NCBI GenBank assembly: GCA_016706545.1
Contig: JADJJK010000049.1
Span: forward strand, 1 to 64,000
Direction of reading: 5' to 3'
From: Myxococcales bacterium
Lineage (GTDB): Bacteria > Myxococcota_A > Polyangia > Haliangiales > Haliangiaceae
Length of the DNA: 64,000 bases
Part shown: positions 29,209-46,634 of the stretch, in pieces
How the letters are laid out: every line of letters begins with the position of its first letter
Numbering within the stretch: position 1 is the stretch's first letter
Translations under genes and position numbers: made by a program
Notes under the pieces: generated by a model
Databases searched by the model: none
Told to the model about the DNA's origin: nothing
The model's input: only the letters and a program-made list of their open reading frames with translations

Positions 29209-30194
29209 TCAGCGACCTTCGAAGGTCAGAACGACGCCGACGCCGTCGTGAAGCAGCATCGGCCGCAGCGCGGCGGCGCTGGGCCGCTCGCGGCGGCGGT
29301 GGTCCTTGATCCAGAAGTAGGTGCCCAGGCCCGCGAGCCCGGCACCGACGACGATCATCGTGTTGCCCCAGGTCGCCGCGGTCTGGGCTTGCCCTTCGAG
29401 ATCTCGCAGCGCGGCGAGCTGCGCCGCGGTGTCGTCGGGCGCCTGATCGATGTCGTCTTGCAGCGAGCTGGCGCGCAGCCACAGCAAGAGGCCAGTCATG
29501 GTCGTCACGCCGGCGGCGCTGAAAGACACCACGGCCCAACGGCGGTTCGCCCCGGCGCGGGGGGCGGCGCCGCGCTGCACGTCCGGGGGCGTCGCGGCGC
29601 GGGTCTCCAAGGAGCTCGCCGAGAGGTCGGGCTCGCCTGGCGGTGAGGCCACGGGCGGAGCTGTCGGTGGGGGCGCGTCTTGGGGCGCATCCTCCTGATA
29701 GAGGTCCTTGACGCCAGGGGTCACCGCCGGCTCCAGGCCAGCGCCAGCTTCGACTCGCACCTTGGTCGTTCGCCGTGGCTTGCCCAGCGCCGCGCGGGTG
29801 ATCACGATCTCCCCGCTCTTGCTCGAGGTCCCAAACACCACCTCGTCGACCGCCAGCGTGGTGAGCACCTGATCTGCGCAGTCGTCGCTCGCCGCGTCGC
29901 ACCCGATGAGCACCGCCGCGTCTTCGAAGGAGGTCTCCCCGGCGCTGGCGTCTTGCCCGGTGGCCACGAGCGCGCTCTGCACCGCGGCCTGCACCTTGGC
30001 GCCGTTGGCGCCACGGAACGTGAGCACCAGGACCTTGGCCCACGCTGGCTGTGCCACGACGAGCAGGGACCCGATCACCAGCGCGGCGATCACCGCTGCT
30101 CGCCTGGGCCTCGGTCGAGGGGGGCGCCGCGCGCAGGTCGCTTCCGGCGCTCGCGCGCTACCTGGGGACACTCTGCCGCCATTGTCGCCACCGG

Positions 30195-30198
<4 letters not shown>
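29209..30198 (-). CDS. Exported protein with C-terminal TM hairpin, coupled to kinase gene
   Basis: A 329-residue protein starting in the ATGA overlap with the stop of the TPR kinase gene. A basic N-terminus and TM helix (AAVIAALVIGSLLVVAQPAWA) precede a domain (about 55-155) with VLVLTFRGANGAKVQAAV and LTTLAVDEVVFGTSSKSGEIVI. This resembles the domain that follows kinase genes in other myxobacteria, and has a Cys pair (IGCDAASDDC). A Pro-rich linker and two further TM helices (about 225-245 and 285-305) follow. No enzymatic motif. Overlap implies a shared function with the kinase. Confidence 0.75.
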
Positions 30199-32993
<2,795 letters not shown>

Positions 32994-33135
32994 GACGGCC
33001 AGAATAACCCGGCGCTGGCGCTTGGAATCAATCCCGTTTTGGGGAAAGCGCCATCAGCCGACCGGGGGTCGACTGCCAGGCTTTGTTCGCGATGGGCACT
33101 TGTGACGGACCTGCCGCTCGTGTCATGCCGACCGG

Positions 33136-36336
<3,201 letters not shown>

Positions 36337-36391
36337 GGCGCTCGTTTACCGCAGACGCGCCACGCAAGGAAGACGTGATCCCGCGCTATCG

Positions 36392-37141
36392 CTACTGGTC
36401 GTAGCCTGGACGGTCGTTCCGCTTCACCACGCCGCCTTCGATGGTGAACGCGGTCAGCGGGCCGGTCAGGAGCGCCGCGATGGCGGCCTGGTGTTCCCCC
36501 ACCGCCACCTGCTTGTCGGCGAGCACCTCCAGGAGCCGGCGCCGGATCCGCCCCGACTCTTCGTCTGGCCGCACCATCGCCGACAGCAGGGCCGCGGAGA
36601 TCTCGGCGACGTCGTGGTGGCCCAGCCCCTCGACGGCGACAAACCGCACGTTCTCGTCGAAGTCCGCCAGGTAGGGCGCCAGGCGGCTGGCGACCTCCGC
36701 GGAGGTCGCCGCCGGCCACTCGGAGAGCCAGCGCAGGAGGTCGATGCGGCGCTCCGGGTGGCGCACGTAGCCAGGCTGCTCTCCGGCGAGCACCTCGTCC
36801 ACCACCTGCAGCGCGACCGCCTTGTCGGCGATGCGCTCGAGGACGCGGAGCGGAAAGGACAGCGCCTCGGCCGACTTGATGAAGCGCCGGAGCGCGGGCA
36901 GGGCCTGCGCTCCCTTGCTGACCAGCCCGTCGACCACCCAGGCCTTCTCCTGTTCGTCCTCCACCAGCTTCATGCTGGTGACGGCGAAGCGACGGCACAG
37001 CCCAAAGAGCGCTTCGTCCGAGCCGTCCTCCAGCAGCCGCTCCAGGGCAGGAAACCGGTCCGCCTGCTGGGCCAGCTTGTTGGTGGCGCGCTCGATCGTG
37101 CGCTGCAGCGACTTTTCTTTGGAGAACAGACCGAACACCAT
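36392..37141 (-). CDS. HEAT-repeat-like protein next to carB
   Basis: A 249-residue helical protein with no signal peptide. The N-terminus MVFGLFSKEKSLQRTIERATNKLAQQADRFPALERLL is followed by helical hairpins with HEAT-like spacing, including DENVRFVAVEGLGHHDVAEISAALLSAM. The final segment repeats the pattern EESGRIRRRLLEVLADKQVAVGEH. Probably a protein-interaction factor. It lies 55 bp upstream of carB on the same strand and may share its promoter. ATG 37141. Confidence 0.75.
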   Translation of the reverse strand: MVFGLFSKEKSLQRTIERATNKLAQQADRFPALERLLEDGSDEALFGLCRRFAVTSMKLVEDEQEKAWVVDGLVSKGAQALPALRRFIKSAEALSFPLRVLERIADKAVALQVVDEVLAGEQPGYVRHPERRIDLLRWLSEWPAATSAEVASRLAPYLADFDENVRFVAVEGLGHHDVAEISAALLSAMVRPDEESGRIRRRLLEVLADKQVAVGEHQAAIAALLTGPLTAFTIEGGVVKRNDRPGYDQ

Positions 37142-37447
37142 TGCGCCAGGACCCTACACTATTTGTTCCGGTAAGGCTGCCTGGCCACCGCCGCCGCCAG
37201 CGGCTGTCGACCCCGGCGTCGTCGAGTTCGGGTGTTGAATCGAGCGCAATTTCAGATGGATGGGGCGCGGTGGCGGCGCGGCGAGGCATGGCGCGGCCTG
37301 GCGAGGTGGCCAGCTAGGGGGCGGAAAATAATGCTCCTTTGGGGGCAGGGGGCCCCTCGCTTTGCGCCAGGGGGGGCGTGGGAGGCCGTGCCATTGGCGG
37401 CAAGCTGATGATCCTCTTGGTCCGCTGGATCGTAGAATGGGCGCCGG
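37142..37447. other. Intergenic region between divergent HEAT and cupredoxin genes
   Basis: 306 bp without a supported gene. It holds an AT-richer patch near 37160-37175, two short G-runs and a palindromic AGGGGGCCCCT near 37346. It must contain both promoters, but no confident -35/-10 or operator was identified. Confidence 0.4.
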
Positions 37448-38479
37448 ATGAAACCCTTAGCTGGTGTTCGGATCGTCTTGGTGGCCGGCGTCGTCCTGGG
37501 GGCGGCGGCGGCCCAACAGCGCAGCCTGGTGGCAGACTCCAAGGCGCCCACGGGCAAGCCAGGGCCCACCGCCGCGGCGGCGCCAGCGGGGAAGCCGCCG
37601 ATCGCGGCAGATCCCGTCGCCAGGCGCTCCGCCGCGCTGCGCGAGGCCGCGGACTTGCTGGAGCGCGCCGGCAAGGCGCTCGCGGGCGGCAACCGCAACC
37701 TGGCGGATCAGTTCTTCTCGCAGGCCGAGCTGCTGGTGGGCGCGCCCGCGCTCGCCGATCTGGCGGAGCCATTTCGCGCCGGTGGCCCGCCGCGCGTCAC
37801 CACGCCCACCATCGCGGTCGACCGCGGCGCGGCGCCGCAGCCGCCGATCATCGGCAACTCGGATCAGGAGGACGAGGACGACAAGGTCGCCCCCCCCAAG
37901 GTGGAGGGCAGTCTCAGCGGTACCGTGCGCATCGGCGCCAAGGCGGCCACCGGGGTGGGGCTCGTGACCCTGGAGCCGATCGGCCGCAAGAGCAAGAAGC
38001 GCCCGGCCCGCCGTCGAGTGATCGAGCAGCGTGGGCGCGAGTTTCTGCCCAGGCTGACCGCCATCTCGGTGGGCTCGTCGATCGCGTTCCCCAACTTCGA
38101 CACGGTGTTTCACAACGTGTTCTCGACCTCCCCCGCCGCGCCGTTCGACCTGGGCCTCTACCGGGCGGGCGAGGCGCGTGAGGTCACCTTCACCAAGGAG
38201 GGCGTGCTACGCCTGGGATGTAACTTGCACGCCAACATGTCGGCCTATGTCGCGGTGGTCTCAGCGCCGCATTACACCGTCACCGATGCCTCCGGCGGCT
38301 TTGCGTTTCGCCACCTGGCGCCCGGCAAGTACAAGCTCAGCGCCTGGAACGAGCGCAGCAAGGAGCCGGTGGTGAAAGAGATCACGATCAAGGCCGGAAA
38401 GAACCAGCTCGAGGTCTCGGTCAGCGACGACGCGGCCAAGGGGCCGCCGCCTGACAAGTTCGGGGGCAAGCGTGGCTAA
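37448..38479 (+). CDS. Exported cupredoxin (type 1 copper) protein
   Basis: A 343-residue protein with signal peptide (VRIVLVAGVVLGAAAA). Residues 55-100 are helical. A plastocyanin/methylamine-utilisation-like domain (about 160-290) has copper ligands in order: H222 (FHNVF), C258, H261 and M264 (GCNLHANM). After it comes a carboxypeptidase-regulatory-like strand set (GGFAFRHLAPGKYKLSAWNE). It probably binds one copper and carries electrons or senses copper in the periplasm. The stop overlaps the GTG start of the receptor kinase by 8 bp, implying coupled synthesis. Confidence 0.85.
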   Translation: MKPLAGVRIVLVAGVVLGAAAAQQRSLVADSKAPTGKPGPTAAAAPAGKPPIAADPVARRSAALREAADLLERAGKALAGGNRNLADQFFSQAELLVGAPALADLAEPFRAGGPPRVTTPTIAVDRGAAPQPPIIGNSDQEDEDDKVAPPKVEGSLSGTVRIGAKAATGVGLVTLEPIGRKSKKRPARRRVIEQRGREFLPRLTAISVGSSIAFPNFDTVFHNVFSTSPAAPFDLGLYRAGEAREVTFTKEGVLRLGCNLHANMSAYVAVVSAPHYTVTDASGGFAFRHLAPGKYKLSAWNERSKEPVVKEITIKAGKNQLEVSVSDDAAKGPPPDKFGGKRG

Positions 38480-40367
38480 GGCGGCGCTGCTCGCCGGGGG
38501 CGTTGCCTTGCTGGTGGCCGGTGGCGCAGCCCTGGGCTGGGGGCTGACCCGGCCGACCGCCGGCACGGACCTGCAGGCGCTGCAGAAGGTCGCGGTGCTC
38601 ATCGACAGCGAGATCAAGCAGCGCCGCGCGCAGGTCACCACGCGCGCGGAGGGGACGGCGATCCAGAACCCGCTGCGCAACGCGATCGGCAGCGATCCGG
38701 CGACCATCGCGGACCTCATCAAGCACGGCGATCTGGCGCTGCCTCCGCCTGATACCGGCGAGACCCTGGAGCTTGGACAGGTCTTTGGCGACAAGGTGGA
38801 GACCTTGCTGCTCCGGCCCGAGAACGGGCAGCGCCCGCCCTTCGTCTCCAGGTTGAAGGCCGAGGAGCTGCGCGATGCCGGCGTGGAGGTGCTCATGCTC
38901 GGCGAGCCCGCGGTGCTCTCGCGCGTGGTCCGCATCGTGCCAAGCGACGCGCAGAAGAACCAGGAGGGCTACCTGGGCTACCTGGTGGTCTCGCGCACGC
39001 TGGACCTGTCCGCGGCGGTGGCGGAGCTGGCGGCGCTGCGCCTGCCTGCCCAGCTAGCTCACCAGCAGACCTCTCAAGCGCTGGGCGCCGCGCCACCGGC
39101 CAGCGCGACCTTGACCAAGCTGCCCATCTCGTCGTCGCCGGGGCTGGAGCTCTCGGTGGCGGCGGTGGCAGCCAGGCCGCGGCCTATCGCCGCGATGGCG
39201 GCGGGCGGCGCGGCGGCGCTCAGCGGCGTGGTGCTGCTCGCGCTGGCGCTCCTGGGCGCAGGGCGGCGTCAGGGCGAGGCCCGCGCTGGCGAGGGCCGTG
39301 CGCTGGCGGCCGGGACGCCAGCGGTGCAGACCCCGGTCCCTGGCGCGATCACGATGATCTCCGGGCCGGGCGCGAGCGCGTCGCTGTCCAGCATGCAAGG
39401 GGGCGCGGTGCTCGGGCGCTGGGAGCTGCTGCGCCGGCTTGGCTCGGGCGGGATGGCGGACGTCCATCTCGCGCACTCGCGCGGCGAGGCGGGGTTCGAG
39501 AAGCTGGTGGCGCTCAAGGTGATGCACCCGTTTCTGGCGCGCAGCGGTCGCGCGGTGGAGCACTTCTTGGATGAAGCCCGGGTGGCCGCGCAGATCGTCC
39601 ACTCCAACGTCGTGCAGATCTATGACCTGGGGAAGATCGGCGAGGACTACGTCATCGTCATGGAGTACGTCGACGGCGCCAACCTGGACACGCTGCTCTC
39701 GGCCACGCGCGCCAGCGGGCGGCCGGTGCCCGTGCCGGTGGCGCTGGGGATCTTGCGCCGCATCTGCGACGGCCTGACCGCGGCCCACCGCGCGCTGGCC
39801 AAGGACGGCACGCCGCTCCAGATCGTCCATCGCGACGTCAAGAGCGGCAACGTGCTGGTGTCGCGCCAGGGCGTGGTGAAGGTGGTGGATTTCGGCATCG
39901 CCAAGGCGGCGCAGCAATCCCACGTCACCATGGCGGGCGAGACCAAGGGCACGCCGTCCATGATGGCCCCCGAGCAGCGGGTGGGCGACGTGGTGGATGT
40001 TCGCGCCGACGTGTACTCCACCGCGGCGGTGGGCTACGAGCTCTTGACCAACACCGCGGTCAACCTGGATCTGGCCGCGCTGGCTCACCTGGGAACCGAG
40101 GGCTGGCCCCATCTCGCCGCGCCCAGCAAGGTGCGTGCGGAGTTGCCGGCGGAGCTGGACCAGATCCTCCTGGGTGCGATGGCGTTTGACCGGGATCAAC
40201 GGCCGGCCGACTGCGCCATGCTGGAAGCGCAGTTCGAGGCGGTGGCCAAGCGCCATCACCTCGAGTGCAGCGACAAGGAGCTGGCGCGCTGGGTGCAAGG
40301 CGAGCTGGCGCTCCTGGGCGAGGGCACGCCGCTGGCGCGGCCGGCCGCGGATTCGCTGCACGCCTGA
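38472..40367 (+). CDS. Receptor Ser/Thr kinase with N-terminal extracytoplasmic sensor
   Basis: A 631-residue protein with the reverse of the usual layout. TM1 (5-25), an extracytoplasmic sensor of about 200 residues resembling a Cache-like fold (FGDKVETLLLRPENGQRPPFVSRL, EGYLGYLVVSRTLDLSAAVAEL), TM2 (about 236-262), then the cytoplasmic kinase (about 312-600) with GSGGMADV, VALKVMHP, HRDVKSGN, VDFGIA and the activation segment TKGTPSMMAPEQ. All catalytic residues are kept and it is an RD kinase. GTG 38472 overlaps the cupredoxin stop. The likely input is copper, redox or the cupredoxin itself. Confidence 0.88.
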   Translation: MAKAALLAGGVALLVAGGAALGWGLTRPTAGTDLQALQKVAVLIDSEIKQRRAQVTTRAEGTAIQNPLRNAIGSDPATIADLIKHGDLALPPPDTGETLELGQVFGDKVETLLLRPENGQRPPFVSRLKAEELRDAGVEVLMLGEPAVLSRVVRIVPSDAQKNQEGYLGYLVVSRTLDLSAAVAELAALRLPAQLAHQQTSQALGAAPPASATLTKLPISSSPGLELSVAAVAARPRPIAAMAAGGAAALSGVVLLALALLGAGRRQGEARAGEGRALAAGTPAVQTPVPGAITMISGPGASASLSSMQGGAVLGRWELLRRLGSGGMADVHLAHSRGEAGFEKLVALKVMHPFLARSGRAVEHFLDEARVAAQIVHSNVVQIYDLGKIGEDYVIVMEYVDGANLDTLLSATRASGRPVPVPVALGILRRICDGLTAAHRALAKDGTPLQIVHRDVKSGNVLVSRQGVVKVVDFGIAKAAQQSHVTMAGETKGTPSMMAPEQRVGDVVDVRADVYSTAAVGYELLTNTAVNLDLAALAHLGTEGWPHLAAPSKVRAELPAELDQILLGAMAFDRDQRPADCAMLEAQFEAVAKRHHLECSDKELARWVQGELALLGEGTPLARPAADSLHA

Positions 40368-40412
40368 CCCACGGCATCGAGGCGAGCGAGCGCGCTACCG
40401 GGGGGGGGGCCG

Positions 40413-41480
40413 CTACCAGCTCCACCACGCGCCCACCCCGGCACCGTCGGCGCCCAGCAGCGGGCGCAGCTTGGCGGCGCGCAGGTCGAAGGCGGTGGCG
40501 GCTGGCTTGGCAGAGTTGGCTCCTCCGCCTGGGCTCGGCTCGGTGGCCGACGAGGTGACAAACAGGTAGGTCGCGGTGAGCGCCGCGGCCCCGGCGAGCC
40601 CAAACGAGATCCACGACAGGGTCTGGTACTGGTCTCCGCGCTTCACCAGATCGTCGTAGCGCTCTTTGGTGGCGCCCTCGAAGGCCAGCGGCCTGCCGCC
40701 GGCGCGGAGCACGTACAGATCGGCCACGTCGTCCTCGGTGGACTCGGCGGAAAGCGCGAACACCGAGCCCACGGTCACCAGCGCCAGGCCTGTGGCCACG
40801 CCGAACCAGGCTCCGGTGCGGCGGGCGCTCGGCGGGGCAAAGCGATCGCCGTCCTCGCCGGGGCCGAGCGCTGGGTCGAGCGCAGGGTCGAGCGCTGGGT
40901 CGAGCGCTGGGTCGAGCGTTGCGCCGGCAGCGCCGTCGCCAGCGCCGCCTGGCTCGGTGCCGTCGCCAGCGGGGGGCTCGCCGGTCGCGTCGCCAGCGGC
41001 CTTCTTGGGCGGGACCGGGTTCGCTGCGGGCGGGCGGTCGACCACGGGGGCCTCATCCGGCAGATCCAGGACGTCATTGCCAGGCGAGCTGGCGCCTTCG
41101 CTCCCGGCCGCCGCGCCCTCGTCGGCCTTGCTCCCAGGGCGCAGCCGACCTTCGCAAGTCGCGATGCGCTCGGTGGTCAGCTTCTGGAAGTTGGCGGACG
41201 GCTTGGCCTCACGCAGGTAGCGCCGGTAGTACGTGATCGCCACTCCGCATTTGTCTGCCTTGTCGAGCGCCGAGCCGATCTTGAAGAACAGCACCGGGTC
41301 TTTCGACACCTCGTACGCGGCGCCATACTCGCGGGCCGCGTCGTCGTAGCGGCCCTCCGCCATGGCCTTCTCGGCGCCCCGGTAAGAAGCTGCGGCGTCG
41401 GCGAGATCGGGGTTGGCTTGCGCCAGGGTGGCGGTCGCAGAACCCAGCAACAGCGACGCGCACAGGAGCCATCGAGCCAT
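40413..41480 (-). CDS. Exported TPR-like protein with two C-terminal TM helices
   Basis: A 355-residue protein from ATG 41480. Signal peptide (WLLCASLLLGSATATLA), then two to three TPR-like units (AMAEGRYDDAAREYGAAYEVSKDPVLFFKIGSALDKA), a Gly/Pro/Asp linker with LDPA repeats encoded by a 12-base array, and TM helices near 235-255 and 305-325. This architecture is common in myxobacteria and often accompanies kinases. It converges with the receptor kinase across 45 bp that contain a run of about ten G. Function unknown. Confidence 0.75.
   Translation of the reverse strand: MARWLLCASLLLGSATATLAQANPDLADAAASYRGAEKAMAEGRYDDAAREYGAAYEVSKDPVLFFKIGSALDKADKCGVAITYYRRYLREAKPSANFQKLTTERIATCEGRLRPGSKADEGAAAGSEGASSPGNDVLDLPDEAPVVDRPPAANPVPPKKAAGDATGEPPAGDGTEPGGAGDGAAGATLDPALDPALDPALDPALGPGEDGDRFAPPSARRTGAWFGVATGLALVTVGSVFALSAESTEDDVADLYVLRAGGRPLAFEGATKERYDDLVKRGDQYQTLSWISFGLAGAAALTATYLFVTSSATEPSPGGGANSAKPAATAFDLRAAKLRPLLGADGAGVGAWWSW
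40863..40920. repeat. 12-bp tandem repeat in the TPR membrane protein gene
   Basis: About four in-frame units of GGGTCGAGCGCT, encoding Leu-Asp-Pro-Ala on the minus strand. Confidence 0.85.
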
Positions 41481-41586
41481 GGGGGGCAGTCTATCAGGCC
41501 AGGGCCGCGATGTCGCCGCGGTCGCTGCTCCTCGGCGCCGCGGCGGGCTCGCGGAGCTGGCGCGGCGTGATATACGACAGCTCGCC

Positions 41587-43629
<2,043 letters not shown>

Positions 43630-43650
43630 GCGAACGAGCACGGGCGCAGC

Positions 43651-43672
43651 GGCCCCGGGTGAGGCCGGGGCC
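43651..43672. terminator. Strong 8-bp GC stem-loop between convergent genes
   Basis: GGCCCCGG and CCGGGGCC around GTGAGG, 21 bp after the EF-G2 stop and 19 bp from the convergent lipoprotein stop. Probably a bidirectional terminator; no U-tract. Confidence 0.6.
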
Positions 43673-43691
43673 AGGCCGGCGAGCGTCGGGG

Positions 43692-44594
43692 CTACTGCGC
43701 CCAGATCTGGACGCGCGCGCGCCCGCCACCGGGCAGGTTGCGGTAGCGCAGCTCGATCCACTTGATCACCCGCTGGTCGCCTGGCAGGTCGATCACGCGC
43801 GTGCGGCTGCCCTCGCGGAAGAGGTGCCGCACCTCTGGAGCGAACGGCTTGCCACGGCCGAACTTGATCTCCAGCGCCACGAGCTCGAGCTCGCTGTCGA
43901 GCACCACCATCACGAGCTTGCGGAAGGTGCCCTCTTCTCGGCCGACCGCGATGCGGTCGCGATCGCGGCCGCCGTTGACGGTCTGCTCACCTAGCAGGGT
44001 GAAGCCCGTCGAGTCCCACGCCGGCTGCGGCGCCGGGGCCGGCTGCGGCGCTGGCACCGGCTGTGGCGCTGGCGCCGGCTGCGGCGCGGCGCTGTCTGCG
44101 CGCCAGGCCCAGACCTGCACGCGCGCGCGTCCGCCACCGGGCAGGTTGCGATAGCGGAAGTCGATGGACCGGATGGCGCGCGCCTCCCCGGGGAGGTCGA
44201 TCACGCGCGTGCGCGTGTTCTCCCGGAAGTAGTGCGCGAGCTGCGGGGAGAACGGTTGGCCGTTGCCAAACCGGATGTCCATGTCGAGCATCTCGAGATC
44301 GCTGTCGAGCACCACCACCGTGAGCTTGGTGAAGCGCCCCTCTTCGCGGCCCACCGGGATGCGGTCGCGATCGCGGCTGCCGTTGACGGCCTGCTCGCCC
44401 AGCAGCGTCCAGCCGGTCTGGTTCCACACCGGCGGAGGCGGCTGCGGGTGCGCATCAGGTGGTTGTGGTTGTGGCTGCGGTTGTGGCTGCGGCTGCATCG
44501 GCGTGGCCGGGCCCTGGGCGCGCACCATGCAGCCAGGCGCGAGCGCAGAGGTGGAGATGGCAAGGGCGAGGGAGATGATGGACGAGGCTCTCAT
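43692..44594 (-). CDS. Lipoprotein with a duplicated DUF2541-like beta domain
   Basis: A 300-residue protein with lipobox LAPGC. Two copies of a domain of about 105 residues follow: residues ~58-165 and ~195-300. Each runs GxTLLGEQxVNGxRDRDRIxVGREEGxFxKL ... TRVIDLPGxxRxIxxIxxRYRNLPGGGRARVQ. The copies are joined by APQPxP repeats and preceded by a Gln-Pro run. The conserved RDRDR and RYRNLPGG motifs look like a surface beta-sandwich. The family is of unknown function. ATG 44594. Confidence 0.82.
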   Translation of the reverse strand: MRASSIISLALAISTSALAPGCMVRAQGPATPMQPQPQPQPQPQPPDAHPQPPPPVWNQTGWTLLGEQAVNGSRDRDRIPVGREEGRFTKLTVVVLDSDLEMLDMDIRFGNGQPFSPQLAHYFRENTRTRVIDLPGEARAIRSIDFRYRNLPGGGRARVQVWAWRADSAAPQPAPAPQPVPAPQPAPAPQPAWDSTGFTLLGEQTVNGGRDRDRIAVGREEGTFRKLVMVVLDSELELVALEIKFGRGKPFAPEVRHLFREGSRTRVIDLPGDQRVIKWIELRYRNLPGGGRARVQIWAQ

Positions 44595-44848
44595 TTGGCG
44601 ATCGTATTGACTCCCGCGCCGGGGAATTGTTCAAGGGCGCGTTCGAGGAAGTGGCGCGCCAGTCGATCGGTGAGTCGGTCGTTAACTGATCGATGTGCGC
44701 TGTCGGGTGACGCCTGCAGGGTGTTCCCTGCGACCGCCGTGAGCGCGGCTCGCGCGGCAGGTCGGCGGCTGCAATAGGCAGTTATCGAAGTGCGCGCCGC
44801 TGGTGCCGAAAAGTTGGCCACGATCCTTGCTTCTTCGACGATGGAAGC

Positions 44849-45793
44849 ATGGCTCCACGCGCTCGCGCTCTGCCCGCAACTGCCCAGCTTCTCTCCACTC
44901 CCGTCGGGCGTTTCGGCACCAAGGCCGCGCGGCGAGCGCCCGCCGCCGCGCCGGCTGCGGCCCCTGCCACAGAGCCGGTCGCGACGCCCATCGTCAAGTG
45001 GGTGGGCGGCAAGACTCGCCTCCTCTCCGAGCTCCTGGCGCGGATGCCTGCGCGGTTCGAGCGCTACTACGAGCCCTTCGCCGGGGGGGCCGCGCTGTTT
45101 TTTCGGATGGCGCCGCAGCGCGCCGTCCTGGGCGACGACAACGCGGATCTGGTCAATCTGTACCGCACCGTCGGGCTCAAGGTGGACGACGTGATCCGGC
45201 GCCTGGCGGTGCATCGTCGTCTGCACAACGAAGGGCACTACTACGAGATGCGCGCGCGCTGGAACGACGCCAACGTGTCGTGGACCCACGTCGATCGCGC
45301 GGCCGCCTTCGTCTATCTCAACAAGACCTGCTTCAACGGCCTGTGGCGCGTCAATCGCGCCGGCCACTTCAACGTGCCCATGGGGCGCTACGAAGATCCG
45401 CCGATCTGCGCCGTGGACTCGCTGCGCGCCGCCGCCACCGTGCTGCAGCGCGCCGAGCTGCGGCATGGCCACTATCGCGAGGCGGTGGCGGACGCCCGCG
45501 CCGGCGACTTCCTGTACTTCGACCCGCCCTACGATCCGGTCACGGTCACCGCCAACTTCACCGGATACACCGCCGGAGCGTTTGGCAGCGACGACCAGCG
45601 CGAGCTGGCGGAGCTCGCGCGTCACCTGGTGGCGCGCGGCTGCAAGGTGATGCTGTCGAACTCGGACACGCCGTTCGTGCGCTCGCTGTACAAGGGGTTC
45701 CGGGTGGATCGGGTGCGCTGTGGCCGCGCCATCAACAGCAACGCCGCCAAGCGCGGCGACGTCGACGAGGTCATCATCATGGGGGAGCGATAG
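44849..45793 (+). CDS. Orphan D12-class DNA adenine methylase (Dam-like)
   Basis: A 314-residue N6-adenine methyltransferase of the Dam/D12 family. The SAM-binding KWVGGKTRLL and FAGGAALFF motifs and the catalytic DPPY (YFDPPYDPVT, near residue 228) are present, with LNKTCFNGLWRVN typical of this class. The first 45 residues are an Ala/Pro extension. No restriction endonuclease is adjacent, so it is likely a regulatory or protective orphan. GATC recognition is typical of the family but not demonstrated. ATG 44849. The 254-bp gap before it holds no recognised gene. Confidence 0.88.
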   Translation: MAPRARALPATAQLLSTPVGRFGTKAARRAPAAAPAAAPATEPVATPIVKWVGGKTRLLSELLARMPARFERYYEPFAGGAALFFRMAPQRAVLGDDNADLVNLYRTVGLKVDDVIRRLAVHRRLHNEGHYYEMRARWNDANVSWTHVDRAAAFVYLNKTCFNGLWRVNRAGHFNVPMGRYEDPPICAVDSLRAAATVLQRAELRHGHYREAVADARAGDFLYFDPPYDPVTVTANFTGYTAGAFGSDDQRELAELARHLVARGCKVMLSNSDTPFVRSLYKGFRVDRVRCGRAINSNAAKRGDVDEVIIMGER

Positions 45794-45844
45794 CCTGGTG
45801 CTCGCGCTGCGCGCGGTGCCCGTGGTGACCTTGGTGAGGCTCCG

Positions 45845-46534
45845 ATGAAGCGACTGTTTGGACGCTACGCGCTGGTCACCGGCGGCACCAGCGGCATCGG
45901 CGGCGCCTGCGCACGCGCCATGGCGCGAGAGGGCGCGGCGGTGGTCGCGGCGGGCCGGCGTGGGCTGCCAGGCCCGTTGACCGCGCCAGCGGCCGGGCAG
46001 GTCACCACCTGCGCGCTGGACGTCACCGATGAAGCGTCGGTGGTCCAGCGGATCGACGAGATGCCTGCGCTCGACCTCCTGGTGTGCGCCGCCGGTGTCG
46101 GCGTGTTCACTTCCATCCTTCGCACCACGGTCGCCGATCTGCGCCAGCTCCTCGAGGTCGACGTGGTGGGGACCTTCCTGTGCGCGCGGGAGGCGCTGCG
46201 GCGCATGGCCGAGCAACGCCGCGGTCACATCGTGGTCATCGGCTCCATCTCGTCGCAGCGCTGGTTCGTCGACTGCGGCGCGTACACCGCCGCCAAGGCG
46301 GGGCAGCACGGCTTCGCCAAGGTGCTGGCCGAGGAGGCCAGGCCATACAACGTCCGTGTGACCCTGGTCTTGCCAGGGGCCACCGACACCGCGATCTGGG
46401 ATGGCCGGCCGGGCTTCGATCGCGATCGCATGATGAGTCCGGACGACCTGGCCGGCGTGATCGTCTCCGCGGTGGTTCGCCCCAGCGTGGCCATCGAAGA
46501 GCTGACCGTGCTGCCGCCGGCCGGCGCGTTGTAG
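45845..46534 (+). CDS. Short-chain dehydrogenase/reductase
   Basis: A 229-residue classical SDR. The NAD(P)-binding TGGTSGIG, the NNAG-equivalent CAAG, catalytic Ser in IGSIS and the YTAAK motif are present. NADP preference is hinted by the Arg-rich AAGRRG after beta-2. The substrate cannot be inferred. It follows the methylase by 51 bp on the same strand. It converges with the HNH gene. Confidence 0.9.
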   Translation: MKRLFGRYALVTGGTSGIGGACARAMAREGAAVVAAGRRGLPGPLTAPAAGQVTTCALDVTDEASVVQRIDEMPALDLLVCAAGVGVFTSILRTTVADLRQLLEVDVVGTFLCAREALRRMAEQRRGHIVVIGSISSQRWFVDCGAYTAAKAGQHGFAKVLAEEARPYNVRVTLVLPGATDTAIWDGRPGFDRDRMMSPDDLAGVIVSAVVRPSVAIEELTVLPPAGAL

Positions 46535-46589
46535 TCCGTCCGGCCTCTCATCCTGCGCTGGATCTAGCGCGCTAACCCTGCTGTGCGAC

Positions 46590-46634
46590 GTGGGCGGATG
46601 TCTCGACGGACGTTACGATCGGCGCTGCGATGGG
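46590..46634. repeat. Dispersed repeat copy 2, at the 3' end of the HNH gene
   Basis: Starts GTGGGCGGATGTCTCGACGG and ends GGCGCTGCGATGGG; matches 3176-3244 but lacks two of its internal units. It spans the stop codon and last codons of the HNH gene. Confidence 0.65.
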
